Source: an uncultured Fibrobacter sp.
GTDB taxonomy: Bacteria; Fibrobacterota; Fibrobacteria; Fibrobacterales; Fibrobacteraceae
Length of the DNA: 64,000 nucleotides
Reading direction: 5' to 3'
NCBI GenBank assembly: GCA_900313675.1
Contig: OMSO01000001.1
Span: 1 to 64,000 of the forward strand
Shown here: positions 36,364 to 45,843 of the stretch, piece by piece
Numbering within the stretch: the stretch's first letter is position 1
How the letters are laid out: each line of letters opens with the position of its first letter
The notes under the pieces: generated by a model
Told to the model about the DNA's origin: nothing
The model's input: the letters and a program-made list of their open reading frames with translations, nothing else
Database searches by the model: none
Program-made: the position numbers and the translations under genes

Positions 36364-36461
36364 GGGCGTTCCCTGCTGCGCAACCCCTTTTTCCCCGCCT
36401 AGAGGGCCGAGCGCGGGACACCAGCGGCCCTCTAGGCCCTTCGGGCTTCGATCCCTAACGC
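36364..36461 (+). repeat. Module-boundary repeat R7 (deleted)
   Basis: 98 bp. Same ends and the GAGGGCCG/CGGCCCTC and GCCC-TTC-GGGC hairpins, but the first hairpin lacks its right arm and the central hairpin is gone. It marks the right end of the defence island. Confidence 0.75.
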
Positions 36462-36555
36462 AGACGCGGGAGACGAGATGTCCGCCGGACTCGCCCTGGA
36501 CAACAGGGTTCTTCTGAAGGTCAGCTGGAAGAAACTGTAAGCATCAAAGACGTAT
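36462..36555. other. Short gene-free junction
   Basis: Contains a 20-codon open piece (ATG 36478 to TAA 36540, MSAGLALDNRVLLKVSWKKL) that looks like a gene tail, but I do not recognise its source. Confidence 0.3.
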
Positions 36556-37551
36556 TTACACCATTGTATCTTTAGAAAGGGCTTTACTCAATCTCTTTAT
36601 TTTTCTTTTGGAAAGTATCGTCGGGAAGAAAGCTTCCAAGACAATCAAAGCCTTACGCTTCACGTCTACATCGCTTCGAATTAAGGTCTTCAGCCAATTT
36701 TTTCTCAAATATTTTTTCGCTTCACGGTATTCTGATTTGTAACGATTTACCGAATTAGACGCAATTATATTAAGCAACAATAAATAATAGTTGTCATAAA
36801 TATGCCACTCAATAGCATCCCTCACTTCATTATCCTTGGCAAACAAACATTTTCTCAAGTCTAAAACATTTGCCAAAGAAGACTTCCTTGTGTCTACATT
36901 AAATTTCGTTGTTCCACTGTCAGCATTATTTAGACGATAATTATACACCTTTCTATGTCCCACGCCGATCTTATTAGAATAATACGCAACAGTATTAGCA
37001 AAATGAAGTGTTTCTGCAAACCATCGTGACGGAAATCTTATATTATGTTTCCTTATCAAATCTAAACTATACATCTTATTCCATGGTCCTAATGCCATAT
37101 TAAGATAAATAATATCAGCAATAACGCGACTACTTTCGCGACATTCTATTCCATCACAATCAATCTGCATCTGATCTCTCGTGGTAAAAACATGATCAGA
37201 GAGAGCCATTTGAGTATTAGTCTTATGAATAATACTCATCATATACTCAACAAAATCTGGAGAAAGCCAGTCATCGCCATCCATAAAACAAACGAAATCA
37301 CCTGTGGCGATTTCAAGCCCTTTATTTCTTGAATCGCAAACACCGCTGTTTGTTTTATGAATCGGAATAAAACGATTATCTAATGCGGCATATTCATCGC
37401 ATATCGCGCCGCTATTGTCTGGAGAACCATCATCCATTAACAGCACTTCAATATTAGTCCATGTTTGATTTCTTATCGATTCTAGACCTTTTCTCAAAAA
37501 TTTCTCAGAATTATAAATTCCGACAATGATGGTTACTTTTTCTTCGTTCAT
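36556..37551 (-). CDS. Glycosyltransferase family 2
   Basis: 331 residues. GT-A fold: VTIIVGIYNSEKFLRKGLES at the N-terminus, VLLMDDGSPDNSG, and the metal-binding FMDGDDWLSPDF. The C-terminal third is basic and amphipathic, suggesting membrane association. Last gene of the polysaccharide operon, 11 bp after the pyruvyltransferase gene. Sugar specificity cannot be read. Confidence 0.9.
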   Translation of the reverse strand: MNEEKVTIIVGIYNSEKFLRKGLESIRNQTWTNIEVLLMDDGSPDNSGAICDEYAALDNRFIPIHKTNSGVCDSRNKGLEIATGDFVCFMDGDDWLSPDFVEYMMSIIHKTNTQMALSDHVFTTRDQMQIDCDGIECRESSRVIADIIYLNMALGPWNKMYSLDLIRKHNIRFPSRWFAETLHFANTVAYYSNKIGVGHRKVYNYRLNNADSGTTKFNVDTRKSSLANVLDLRKCLFAKDNEVRDAIEWHIYDNYYLLLLNIIASNSVNRYKSEYREAKKYLRKNWLKTLIRSDVDVKRKALIVLEAFFPTILSKRKIKRLSKALSKDTMV

Positions 37552-37562
37552 TTTATAACCCT

Positions 37563-38684
37563 CTAGGAAACAGGCTGTAAATTTTCTTTTATCGCCTTAA
37601 AAAATTTTTCTCTTTCTTCAGAAATAATGTTCCTTACTTCTTCATAATTAATTGGCTTAATATCTCTCCAATTTTCAGATTCAACGTGCCTATGCGTTGT
37701 TTTGGTTAATGAAAGTATGGATTCCAATCTAGTGCTATAACGCGGAGGGTAGAAAACAAAAAAACCTTTTGAAAAATTTACACAGAAAGCTGTTCCATGA
37801 AATGAATCTGTGACAATATAGCGCGCTTTAGCAATCAATTCAACAAACTGTCTCACCGATGGAAGAATTAGCCTTTTCAAACCATCTCGTTTCTTTATTT
37901 TATGACTAGCAACAACATACAGTTTACATCCGTTTTCGGTAGCCAATTTATGAGCAAACGAAACCATTTCTTCCGAGTGATTTAGTTGATACACAAATAC
38001 ATATTTTTCAACAGAATCATCTATTTCAAGCGATTTTTTCCATTCCTCGGCACTAAGTAAAAGAGTTGGATCAAGCGTAAAGAATGGCTGAAGGACGCCT
38101 GCTTTTGACAACTGTTCCGCAGCGCTTTTTTCTCTCACAGAAACAAATGAAAAATCCTGTAGATAATCCTTGAATTGCTTTAATTCTGACTCCGACAGAG
38201 AATCAATTCCAATGCTGGAAGACAAGGCGATTTTAGTTGAATTTTTAGGAGCAAATTTCAAAAAATATTCAGGTAAAAAACCACCATTATAGACATGGTT
38301 CCAGACCTGATCGCTACCAACAATATATAAATCCGCTTTGGGGCAATTTTCAAGCAAAGAATTGTAGCTGTTATACCTACGTGTTAATTTAATATATCTT
38401 TTGCGGAACAAGTCAAAAATCGACTTTCTTTTTAACTTCTTTAGAACAAACCTTACAACCAGTAATGCAGAAATAGGAGGAAAAGCAAAAATTCTCGACA
38501 TTTTTCTATATCGCGAATACGCTTCTTTTGCCTCATATGCTAGCGTATTATTTGTTCTTACATAATCAAGCACGTCACAATCATAGCCTAATTTACGAAT
38601 AATACACTGAGATGCGTATGTTTGCAGGACAGAGCCATAATTATCTACATAGTGCATTGTTATTAACAGGCCTTTTTTCGTCAT
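37563..38684 (-). CDS. Polysaccharide pyruvyl transferase family protein
   Basis: 373 residues from ATG 38682-38684 (MTKKGLLITMHYVDNYGSV), preferred to a GTG nine bases upstream because AAAGGTGA lies before it. Motifs: YVDNYGSVLQTYA, ADLYIVGSDQVWNHVYN, ARYIVTDSFHGTAFCVN, family PF04230. Expected to add pyruvate ketals to a surface sugar. It begins 5 bases after the flippase stop. Confidence 0.88.
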   Translation of the reverse strand: MTKKGLLITMHYVDNYGSVLQTYASQCIIRKLGYDCDVLDYVRTNNTLAYEAKEAYSRYRKMSRIFAFPPISALLVVRFVLKKLKRKSIFDLFRKRYIKLTRRYNSYNSLLENCPKADLYIVGSDQVWNHVYNGGFLPEYFLKFAPKNSTKIALSSSIGIDSLSESELKQFKDYLQDFSFVSVREKSAAEQLSKAGVLQPFFTLDPTLLLSAEEWKKSLEIDDSVEKYVFVYQLNHSEEMVSFAHKLATENGCKLYVVASHKIKKRDGLKRLILPSVRQFVELIAKARYIVTDSFHGTAFCVNFSKGFFVFYPPRYSTRLESILSLTKTTHRHVESENWRDIKPINYEEVRNIISEEREKFFKAIKENLQPVS

Positions 38685-38689
38685 AGAAA

Positions 38690-39997
38690 TCACCTTTTCT
38701 TTGGGTAGCTCTTGATCTGTCCCACAAACAAACGAACATCAAGTCCTTTTATCATCAATTTACTATTTTCTCTTGTATCTCGAATGATGTAGGAGACAAA
38801 GACATTTGAAAAACACTGCGTTACAAGCGATGCAATTCCCGCACCAACCATTCCCCATATGGGGATCAAAACAAAATTCATCGCGACATTAGCAATTGCT
38901 CCAGAAAGATTGATAACAGGTATCCATTTTTGTTTATTCTCCGCAAGAAGCCACACATTCCTAACTGATCCAATAAAAGAGAAAGGCAAGAACCATACAA
39001 TCACCCTCAACACAGCAATCGCAGGAGAATACTGTTCTCCATAAACAACTGTAATTATCGGATTAGCCAAAAGTGTCACAACAAGACCAAATGCCAACGT
39101 AGAATAGATGATGACAGAATACAGCACTATCATGCTAGATTTAAACTCGTTTCTTGATTTTTTATGTTTTTCAAAGATTGCAGGGCGCGCAGAATCAATA
39201 ATCGCAGCAAAAACAAAATTGCTCAGTTGCGCACATGTTGAAGCGGCAGAATAGAAGCCTGTAGCCGAAGAATCCAGCATCATTTTCAACATAACACGGT
39301 CTGTCTGTGTGAAAACTACGACCATCAAATTTGCTATAATATAGTATTTACTCTTTGCCATCATTCTTTTCGCCACATTCAAAGAAAAAGAGAGTTTTGT
39401 CCCTCCCAATTTCTTATAAACAATGATAAGAGCAATCAATATGATTATATAATCAATAGGATTTGCAAGAGCAAACCAAAATATATTTTTCCCGGTCAAC
39501 AATAAAAAAATCTTATAGATAGCAACAATAGCAAAAGCAGAAATGCTTACTAATGATGCATACTTTGATATAAATTTTGCTTGGAACCAATAATGAATCA
39601 AATCTGCGCCTTGAAAAAATAGAATCGTTGAATACAAGGCACATACAACTATCGTTTCACTTTCTCCTTCGTTTGCGATTGCAACGAAAGACAATACACC
39701 TACAACCCCAGCAAAAGCGCTGATACAAGAGAGCAGCAATGTTGTTCCTATAATTTTACCTTCATCATCAGGATTTTCAACAAGCTCTTGAACTTGTATA
39801 TTTCCCAATCCTAGTTGCACAATTGGAACGACAAAAGCAACAATAGACGCTGCATAATTGATAACACCGTAATTTGAAGGGCCTAAATATCTAGCAACAA
39901 ACATTGTTACTATAAACGACAAAATAGATTGTGCGATTTTACAAGCAACAATCCATGATGCATTTTTCACAATTCTATTTTTCAATATCAGGCCCAT
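38690..39997 (-). CDS. Wzx-type oligosaccharide flippase
   Basis: 435 residues with about 12 membrane segments. N-terminal SWIVACKIAQSILSFIVTMF and VARYLGPSNYGVINYA are typical of MATE/PST-family polysaccharide transporters. Flips lipid-linked repeat units across the inner membrane, working with the Wzy protein at 40974-42230. Confidence 0.92.
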   Translation of the reverse strand: MGLILKNRIVKNASWIVACKIAQSILSFIVTMFVARYLGPSNYGVINYAASIVAFVVPIVQLGLGNIQVQELVENPDDEGKIIGTTLLLSCISAFAGVVGVLSFVAIANEGESETIVVCALYSTILFFQGADLIHYWFQAKFISKYASLVSISAFAIVAIYKIFLLLTGKNIFWFALANPIDYIIILIALIIVYKKLGGTKLSFSLNVAKRMMAKSKYYIIANLMVVVFTQTDRVMLKMMLDSSATGFYSAASTCAQLSNFVFAAIIDSARPAIFEKHKKSRNEFKSSMIVLYSVIIYSTLAFGLVVTLLANPIITVVYGEQYSPAIAVLRVIVWFLPFSFIGSVRNVWLLAENKQKWIPVINLSGAIANVAMNFVLIPIWGMVGAGIASLVTQCFSNVFVSYIIRDTRENSKLMIKGLDVRLFVGQIKSYPKKR

Positions 39998-40027
39998 AAT
40001 TTACGAATCAATTCTCTATAACAGTTT

Positions 40028-40981
40028 TTAATCCTTATCATATTTTTTATTCTTTAGGAGAAACCATTTTATAAAGATTTTGTATTTTAAAGGTACACTT
40101 CTCGCTTTCTTCATCCAAGTCACATATCGCTTTTTTACATCTCTATAAAACTCATTTTTTTTCTTATCATCCCCATATAGATCGGCACAAGAATCAAAAT
40201 TCGATATAACAAGTATACAATACTTCGCTTGGCAATAAGAAACAACACTCCCTTCTTTTTTTTCAATAAAGAAATCACATTTTTCGTTAAGAGCCAGAAG
40301 TTTCTGATTCAAAACCTTTGCCGAAAGACTATTTTGCGTAATACTTCCTTCACGCTGTCTATAATAATACAGTTTCCTATAAGTCCTTGCTATACATTTA
40401 CTTTTGTATACGACTTTATAAGTAGTAGATTCATCCTCAAAATTTCGACCATTTGGATATTCTACCTCTTCAAACAAGCATCTATCATACAATTTATTCC
40501 ATGCAACAACAGAAAGAAATTCGCCCAATCCTGTTTCAACAAGCCAATCCTTTGGCTTCAGGATCTTAATTCTGTCACAATTTTCGTTATACAAATCAGG
40601 TTTTGATTCAAAATACTTGAAACACGCGCACTCAGAGATGTCCGCATTATATTTTTTCTTTATTGAATAAAGTTCCTGCAAATAATCTTTATGAAGAAAA
40701 TCATCGCTGTCTACAAAACAAAGAATAGAACCAGTCGATTTTTTTATTCCAAAATTTCGGGCATCAGACAAACCACCATTTTTTTTATGATAGACTTTAA
40801 TTCTTTCATCTATCTTCGAAAATTCATCACATAACCGTCCAGAATAATCTGTAGAGCCATCATCAATCAACAGAATTTCAATCTCGCCCGTATAAGTTTG
40901 TTCACGAATACTCTTAACACATTGCGGCAAGTATCCTTCAACATTATAAACAGGTATTATAATAGAGATTATGTCATCCAT
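40028..40981 (-). CDS. Glycosyltransferase family 2
   Basis: 317 residues. IISIIIPVYNVEGYLPQCVK, ILLIDDGSTDYSGRLCDEF and FVDSDDFLHKDYL are the GT2 donor and DxD-type motifs. The start overlaps the end of the wzy gene by 8 bases. C-terminus is basic. Confidence 0.92.
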   Translation of the reverse strand: MDDIISIIIPVYNVEGYLPQCVKSIREQTYTGEIEILLIDDGSTDYSGRLCDEFSKIDERIKVYHKKNGGLSDARNFGIKKSTGSILCFVDSDDFLHKDYLQELYSIKKKYNADISECACFKYFESKPDLYNENCDRIKILKPKDWLVETGLGEFLSVVAWNKLYDRCLFEEVEYPNGRNFEDESTTYKVVYKSKCIARTYRKLYYYRQREGSITQNSLSAKVLNQKLLALNEKCDFFIEKKEGSVVSYCQAKYCILVISNFDSCADLYGDDKKKNEFYRDVKKRYVTWMKKARSVPLKYKIFIKWFLLKNKKYDKD

Positions 40982-42230
40982 TATTACGAGACCTCGTAAT
41001 AAAAAATAATGTCAATACAATAAAAAATGGAGATGGGCCAAAAAATTGGAACGTCATAACACTATTCATCATCACAATAGCAAAAGCAATAAAAAGTATT
41101 CCAAAAAAGTCACTTCCTTTCTGCCACTTATTATATAGAAGCACGCAAAGAAAACCGACAAAAAAAGCACCAATAACGATTCCTAATGTTCCAAAATCCC
41201 TTAAAAAATAGTACAAAATCGTGGTATTCGCATTAAAATCAAGACCAGATTGGGAAGCACTGATATCATAAAATTTCTGACAAAAAATATTGAAATCATA
41301 TGAAGGGACTTTAATTGTAGTAAAATTTAACACCTTCAACAGCAAAACAACCGGTTCAATAAACGCACCAAATGTTAGGTATCCATATGAATATTCATTA
41401 AGTGCAAACTGATGCGGATTTGCTATTATGAAATCCAAAAAAGACAAACTTCCTGCAAAATATGTGATGACACCTCGACCTAAAATTTGGTTTCTCATAA
41501 GTGTAACAAGGAGTAACGCACACAACAACACGATGATGATTTTTTTTACTTTATTCTTTATGATTTTATTCAAACCAAATATATCAACGTCTTGATTAGT
41601 AACAACAATCATCAGAAAAACGCCATACATCAAGCCAATCAAGTCATAACGTCCCCCAGTGATTGCCACAGAAAAGAGGGCATTCAAGATTGCAAACAAA
41701 AAAGCCTTAGGACATTTGTATGTCACAGCAAAATAAACATAAAAAAAGATTAGCGCTTCCCACATGGATTTAGGAACTGTCCTAAAGAACAAACTCTGAT
41801 ACATTGTTGGAAATATATCCCCACTAAAATACGCTAATCTCAAAGCAACAAGTCCGTTAGACAAGGAAATTCTAGGAAAAACTGCTAAAAGATAAGGAAC
41901 AATGAGAACAAGCGAAAGTATTTGGACAATATAGGCACTTTTCAAATACACAGATCCGATTGCTGGATTATCAATTAGAGCAACCCGTTTAGATGCGGAA
42001 GAAAAGAACAAAAAAACAAAATCAAAAATAACAACAAACGTCATTACCATACAATGCACTGTCGCAGATGGTATTCTTAAATCGAAGAAGCCAAATAAAG
42101 AAACAACTCCCCAAAAAAACCATATAAATGTAAAAATCGAAATAAAATTTACAATTGATTTAAACTTATTGAACGAAATCAATAAAATCAACAAGAAAAA
42201 CAATATGTAGAAAATTAAGACCAATTTCAA
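40974..42230 (-). CDS. Wzy-type O-antigen/oligosaccharide repeat-unit polymerase
   Basis: 418 residues with about 11-12 hydrophobic segments and a large loop near residue 270-330 (FIANPHQFALNEYSYGYLTF...). No strong sequence signature, as is usual for Wzy; the call rests on topology and on its place between glycosyltransferases and a Wzx. Confidence 0.78.
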   Translation of the reverse strand: MKLVLIFYILFFLLILLISFNKFKSIVNFISIFTFIWFFWGVVSLFGFFDLRIPSATVHCMVMTFVVIFDFVFLFFSSASKRVALIDNPAIGSVYLKSAYIVQILSLVLIVPYLLAVFPRISLSNGLVALRLAYFSGDIFPTMYQSLFFRTVPKSMWEALIFFYVYFAVTYKCPKAFLFAILNALFSVAITGGRYDLIGLMYGVFLMIVVTNQDVDIFGLNKIIKNKVKKIIIVLLCALLLVTLMRNQILGRGVITYFAGSLSFLDFIIANPHQFALNEYSYGYLTFGAFIEPVVLLLKVLNFTTIKVPSYDFNIFCQKFYDISASQSGLDFNANTTILYYFLRDFGTLGIVIGAFFVGFLCVLLYNKWQKGSDFFGILFIAFAIVMMNSVMTFQFFGPSPFFIVLTLFFITRSRNNG

Positions 42231-42231
42231 C

Positions 42232-43224
42232 CTAATACTTTTTTGACATAAGGAATATCAGAAAAAAACATTTATAACGTAAGAGAAAAACCATCAATAT
42301 ACAAGATAACCGAAAAGCAAACGAACATTCTGTTATTGCTTTTTTTATAACATCTATATTCAAATATTCTTTTATTTCATCAACAACATCACGATATTTT
42401 TTTTCAGAATAAAAGCGAGATTTCACAACGTTAAATACATCATGTGTCATTTTCCGATTCATTTGATCACGAAAATCAAATGAATCAATTTCAATATTAT
42501 CTATGATATGTTTTGAAACGACTAAAGGCCAATCCCAATTTTGCGCTTTCTTTTTTTTGGTTGTAGATAATCCGTTGTATCTATAGAAATAAAAAGCGTC
42601 ATCAACCACATATATTTGATTCGAATGATAAATTGCAGCAATAACACTCGCGCCATCCTCTCCAATTGTTGCACGAGAATCGCACAGCATATATGATTCA
42701 ACAAGTCTTCTCCTTATTGCCTTTGAGCACAAACTTGGGGAAAAATACGTCGCTTTCTTTGTCTGTATCAAATTTGGAAAAATTTCCCTCTCTACATCTT
42801 TTCGACTAAACAAGCCTGGCCGACAAACGTTCTTTTTTATTGTTTTTCCATTTGGCAATTCATGAATCATTGACCAACATACTATATCTAAATCATATTG
42901 CCTCACCAACTCTGCAACTTTAATAAAACATCCTGAAAGCAAAACATCATCACTATCTATGAAAAAACAATATTCGCCCTCTGCAATTGAGACTCCATCT
43001 CGTCTCGCAAAAGCGACGCCTTCATTTTTTTTGTGAATGACTTTAATTTTTGAATTATTTTGTTTCAATTCATCGCAAATTTCTGAACTACCATCACTTG
43101 AGCCATCATCAACAAGAATAATTTCATAATCATCAAACTTCTGTCCACAAATGCTTAAAACACATTCTTTAAGGTAACTAGACACATTGTAAACAGGGAT
43201 TATAACAGAAAAGAGAGGTTGCAT
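42232..43224 (-). CDS. Glycosyltransferase family 2
   Basis: 330 residues. FSVIIPVYNVSSYLKECVLS, IILVDDGSSDGSSEICDEL, RRDGVSIAEGEYCFFIDSDD. Hydrophobic C-terminal stretch (LSCILMVFLLRYKCFFLIF) probably anchors it to the membrane. One base separates its stop from the wzy start. Confidence 0.92.
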   Translation of the reverse strand: MQPLFSVIIPVYNVSSYLKECVLSICGQKFDDYEIILVDDGSSDGSSEICDELKQNNSKIKVIHKKNEGVAFARRDGVSIAEGEYCFFIDSDDVLLSGCFIKVAELVRQYDLDIVCWSMIHELPNGKTIKKNVCRPGLFSRKDVEREIFPNLIQTKKATYFSPSLCSKAIRRRLVESYMLCDSRATIGEDGASVIAAIYHSNQIYVVDDAFYFYRYNGLSTTKKKKAQNWDWPLVVSKHIIDNIEIDSFDFRDQMNRKMTHDVFNVVKSRFYSEKKYRDVVDEIKEYLNIDVIKKAITECSFAFRLSCILMVFLLRYKCFFLIFLMSKKY

Positions 43225-43231
43225 ATCACTA

Positions 43232-44389
43232 TTATATTTTTAACAAATTCTTACGATCCGCTAAAATTTTCTCAAACAGCTTGGTCTGTTCAAATTTTTC
43301 TCTTGCCAATTCAACTCCAAACTTTCCAAATTCATCGCGTAAATTTTGCTGGGCAAGCATAACCAACAAAGCATTTTCCAAGCCAGCACTATCCTTTTTT
43401 TCTACGACAAGTCCACTCTTCCCATTTTCCATTGCATCGATTGGTCCGGGAATATTCGTAACAACAACAGGAACTCCCATTGCTTCAGCCTCAACAACAG
43501 CAAGACCAAAGCCTTCTCGATAACTGGGAAGAACATAACAATCCATAGAGGCAACATATTGCTCCGCTACATTTGTATACCCACAAAAGATTACTCTTTC
43601 TTCATTCCTTGCCCATGCATACAAGGATTCATCAACACCCTTACCTAACTCGGAGTTTCCAACAAGAATTAAATATGCGCTTTCATTATAAGCCATTACA
43701 GAGCGCATGGCTGTGAAAAGCTCATTTATTCCCTTATCCCTATTTATTCTGCCTACAAATCCATAAACGAAGGCATTATCTGGTATTTTAAGCTTACAAC
43801 GAATTTCTTTCCTATATTCATTTTTTTTGCTAAAATCAAATTTTTCCAAGTTCACTCCAGAAGCACTACCATTCCAAATGACCTCTCCTTTAGAGGCTTT
43901 ATATAATTTCTCTTTGATAGAAAAAAGAAGGTTGCTTTTACTATCCGGTTCAACTTTCGTTGAACAAAAACAAACCAAGCGCTCTATGGTTTTAAAAATC
44001 TTTCTTTTAAAGCCATCAAGCCCAACATACGCAATACCCCATTGACAATATAATCTTGTAGGAATTCTTGTCAAAAAAGCTGCAATTGATGCGTAACATG
44101 CCGCATTGGGAGTAGAATACTGAACCAAATCAAACTTTTCTTTCTTGAAAATTTTATAAAGTATAAGAAACGACTTGAAGCCGCCTAAACTTATGCCTCT
44201 TTCCATCTTTACAGGAATGAAGCGAATATACTCTGGTAAACAATTTTGAAATTCTTCATTTGGACTACTTATAAATGTGATCTTGCAATCACAGTTTTCA
44301 TGCATATATTTTGCAAACTGCAAAACAAACGCTCGTAATGTCGTTGGAATTGTCGTAATAAAGCATATACTTTTCATATTGCGTACCAT
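43232..44389 (-). CDS. Glycosyltransferase family 4
   Basis: 385 residues; a second ATG 12 bases in (MKSICFITTIPTTLRAF) may be the true start. GT-B fold with FVYGFVGRINRDKGINEL (~210-228), VLPSYREGFGLAVVEAEAMG (E-x7-E motif) and VVVTNIPGPIDAMENG. Adds a sugar from a nucleotide donor with retention. Confidence 0.92.
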   Translation of the reverse strand: MVRNMKSICFITTIPTTLRAFVLQFAKYMHENCDCKITFISSPNEEFQNCLPEYIRFIPVKMERGISLGGFKSFLILYKIFKKEKFDLVQYSTPNAACYASIAAFLTRIPTRLYCQWGIAYVGLDGFKRKIFKTIERLVCFCSTKVEPDSKSNLLFSIKEKLYKASKGEVIWNGSASGVNLEKFDFSKKNEYRKEIRCKLKIPDNAFVYGFVGRINRDKGINELFTAMRSVMAYNESAYLILVGNSELGKGVDESLYAWARNEERVIFCGYTNVAEQYVASMDCYVLPSYREGFGLAVVEAEAMGVPVVVTNIPGPIDAMENGKSGLVVEKKDSAGLENALLVMLAQQNLRDEFGKFGVELAREKFEQTKLFEKILADRKNLLKI

Positions 44390-44980
44390 TTATTTCTTTG
44401 GCAAATATTCGATATAGTAGTAGCCGTTATCAAGGGTCTTGATAATACGGATATCGTTAACTGCCTTTGTGGACTGCAAAGAGGCGTAATTATCTGGAGA
44501 AATTGAGCCAAACAGGCGGACCTTAAGTATGGCAATGATTTTGTTCATTGTCAAGCCCATCTGTTTCGCAATACCCTTGTTTCTCCAACGATAATCAACG
44601 ATTCTGCCCCTAAAACTTTTCCCATTCACAAAACAGCGCAAGAAGAAGTAGCCCACAATCTTTTCGCCGTCAAGCACGAGGAACGTGAGGAAGGCCTTGT
44701 TCCTGATGTTTTTCGAGAGGGTCTTCTCGTCGAAGGCATGGGGCTTGAAGAACTTGAAGGCTTCTTCGGGCTGTTCAGCGAAGAAGGCGGCGAGGGGGGC
44801 TGCGTCGGCGGGGGCTGCCACGCGGAGCGTGAACTGTCCGGAGCATTCTTCCAGGATTCCGGGGATTTTCCGGAGGGCGCTCCCGTGGGTGAGCGCAAAC
44901 ACGAAGGCGTTGCACCATTCGATAATGTTCCAGAGGAACCCGAACCTGTCGCGGAGAATGTGGGCCAGCTTGTAGAGCAT
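44390..44980 (-). CDS. GNAT-fold N-acetyltransferase
   Basis: 196 residues starting at ATG 44978-44980, which overlaps the stop of the upstream sugar transferase (TAATG). FTLRVAAPADAAPLAAFF opens the GNAT domain, followed by FLVLDGEKIVGYFFLR and DYRWRNKGIAKQMGLTMNKI (acetyl-CoA pyrophosphate loop). Position after a PglC-like enzyme suggests it acetylates an amino-sugar precursor. A longer frame that starts at 45673 on this strand is a read-through of the sugar-transferase gene in the wrong frame. Confidence 0.8.
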   Translation of the reverse strand: MLYKLAHILRDRFGFLWNIIEWCNAFVFALTHGSALRKIPGILEECSGQFTLRVAAPADAAPLAAFFAEQPEEAFKFFKPHAFDEKTLSKNIRNKAFLTFLVLDGEKIVGYFFLRCFVNGKSFRGRIVDYRWRNKGIAKQMGLTMNKIIAILKVRLFGSISPDNYASLQSTKAVNDIRIIKTLDNGYYYIEYLPKK

Positions 44981-45663
44981 TACAAAGCCTCCGCGATGAG
45001 GCGCCTGGCCTCCTGTTGTCCGCGGTCGTACTGTTCGCGGGTGATCCTGCCGCTTGCGAGCAGGTAGTCGCCGAGGTCGGTGGCGGTGTCGGAACCTTCT
45101 TCGGTGATTCCGTCGCGCTTGAACACCTTGCCGAGGGTGGTGAGGATTATCCTGATGTCGCCGAGGAGTGTGATTTTCTCGATGTACTGCAGGTCGTAGG
45201 CGATTTTCGATTCCCAGGTGACGGCGTTGCGCCCGTTCACCTGCGCAAGCCCGCTGAGTCCCTGCCGCACGGTGTGCCGCCTGCGCTGTTCGGCGGTCAT
45301 GAATACCATGTCGCGCACGAGCTGGGGTCTGGGCCCGATTACGGCCATGTCGCCCTTGAGGATGTTGAAGAGTTCGGGGAGTTCGTCGAGGCTGGTGGAG
45401 CGGAGGAACTTGCCGTAGGCGTTCAGCCGCACGTCGTCGGGGAGCAGGTTCCCCTGCGTGTCCCTTTCGTTGGTCATGGTGCGGAACTTGACGAGCCTGA
45501 ATATCCTTTCGCCCTTGCCCGGGCGGGGCTGCGTGAAGAAGGGGTTGCCCTTCATCTTGACGGCGCCGAGGAGGGTGAGCACGAGCAGCAGCGGGCTCAG
45601 GGCGAGAATCGCGGCCAGCGCGCAGCAGAAGTCCAGGGGTCGTTTGAGGAAGCGGGCGTACAT
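44980..45663 (-). CDS. Initiating phosphoglycosyl transferase (PglC/WcaJ catalytic type)
   Basis: 227 residues, the small PglC size. N-terminal membrane re-entrant segment DFCCALAAILALSPLLLVLT (~11-30), FRLVKFRTMTNERD, the catalytic LDELPELFNILKGDMAVIGP (~93-112) with D-E pair, and GLSGLAQVNGRN. Transfers a sugar-1-phosphate to undecaprenyl phosphate, starting the repeat unit. First gene of the nine-gene operon. GC-rich unlike its AT-rich downstream genes. Confidence 0.93.
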   Translation of the reverse strand: MYARFLKRPLDFCCALAAILALSPLLLVLTLLGAVKMKGNPFFTQPRPGKGERIFRLVKFRTMTNERDTQGNLLPDDVRLNAYGKFLRSTSLDELPELFNILKGDMAVIGPRPQLVRDMVFMTAEQRRRHTVRQGLSGLAQVNGRNAVTWESKIAYDLQYIEKITLLGDIRIILTTLGKVFKRDGITEEGSDTATDLGDYLLASGRITREQYDRGQQEARRLIAEAL

Positions 45664-45726
45664 ATTCCCCCAAATATAGTTTTCGGGGGGATTACGGACA
45701 ACCTACGGGGGCGGAGCGGGCATCGA

Positions 45727-45782
45727 ATGCAACAGTTGTTTGCCCTTTTTTGCCGTTTGCGGTTGTATATTTCGGCCCTCGA
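45727..45782 (+). repeat. Promoter-like dispersed element (CAACAGTTGTTTGC...TGTATATTTCGG)
   Basis: About 55 bp, closely repeated at 48323-48378 and more loosely at 14560-14626. Each copy begins with CAACAGTTGTTTGC, passes through a T-rich and GC-mixed spacer, and ends TATATTTCGG or TATATTTCGC upstream of a gene. Confidence 0.6.
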
Positions 45783-45802
45783 ACTAAAAAAGTCTTAAAC
45801 TA

Positions 45803-45831
45803 TTGACAATGCGTTGTATAATATGTATATT
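45803..45831 (+). promoter_or_regulatory. Promoter of the BrnT/BrnA-like pair
   Basis: TTGACA (45803-45808), 17-bp spacer, TATATT (45826-45831); start codon 13 bases after the -10. Confidence 0.75.
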
Positions 45832-45843
45832 ATAAGCATAGGA

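Noticed and set aside
15144-36461. Integron attC sites as the explanation for the repeats
   Set aside because: The ends read GTT...AAC on both strands, whereas attC sites have AAC...GTT, and GTTCCCT does not fit the GTTRRRY core. No integrase gene is present.
15144-36461. Retron or CRISPR repeat as the explanation for the repeats
   Set aside because: No reverse transcriptase or cas gene is present, and the copies are separated by kilobases of genes rather than short spacers.
44981-45673. N-terminal half of a 427-codon frame upstream of the GNAT gene
   Set aside because: It is Arg/Pro-rich sequence from the wrong frame of the PglC-like gene; the GNAT protein starts at 44980.
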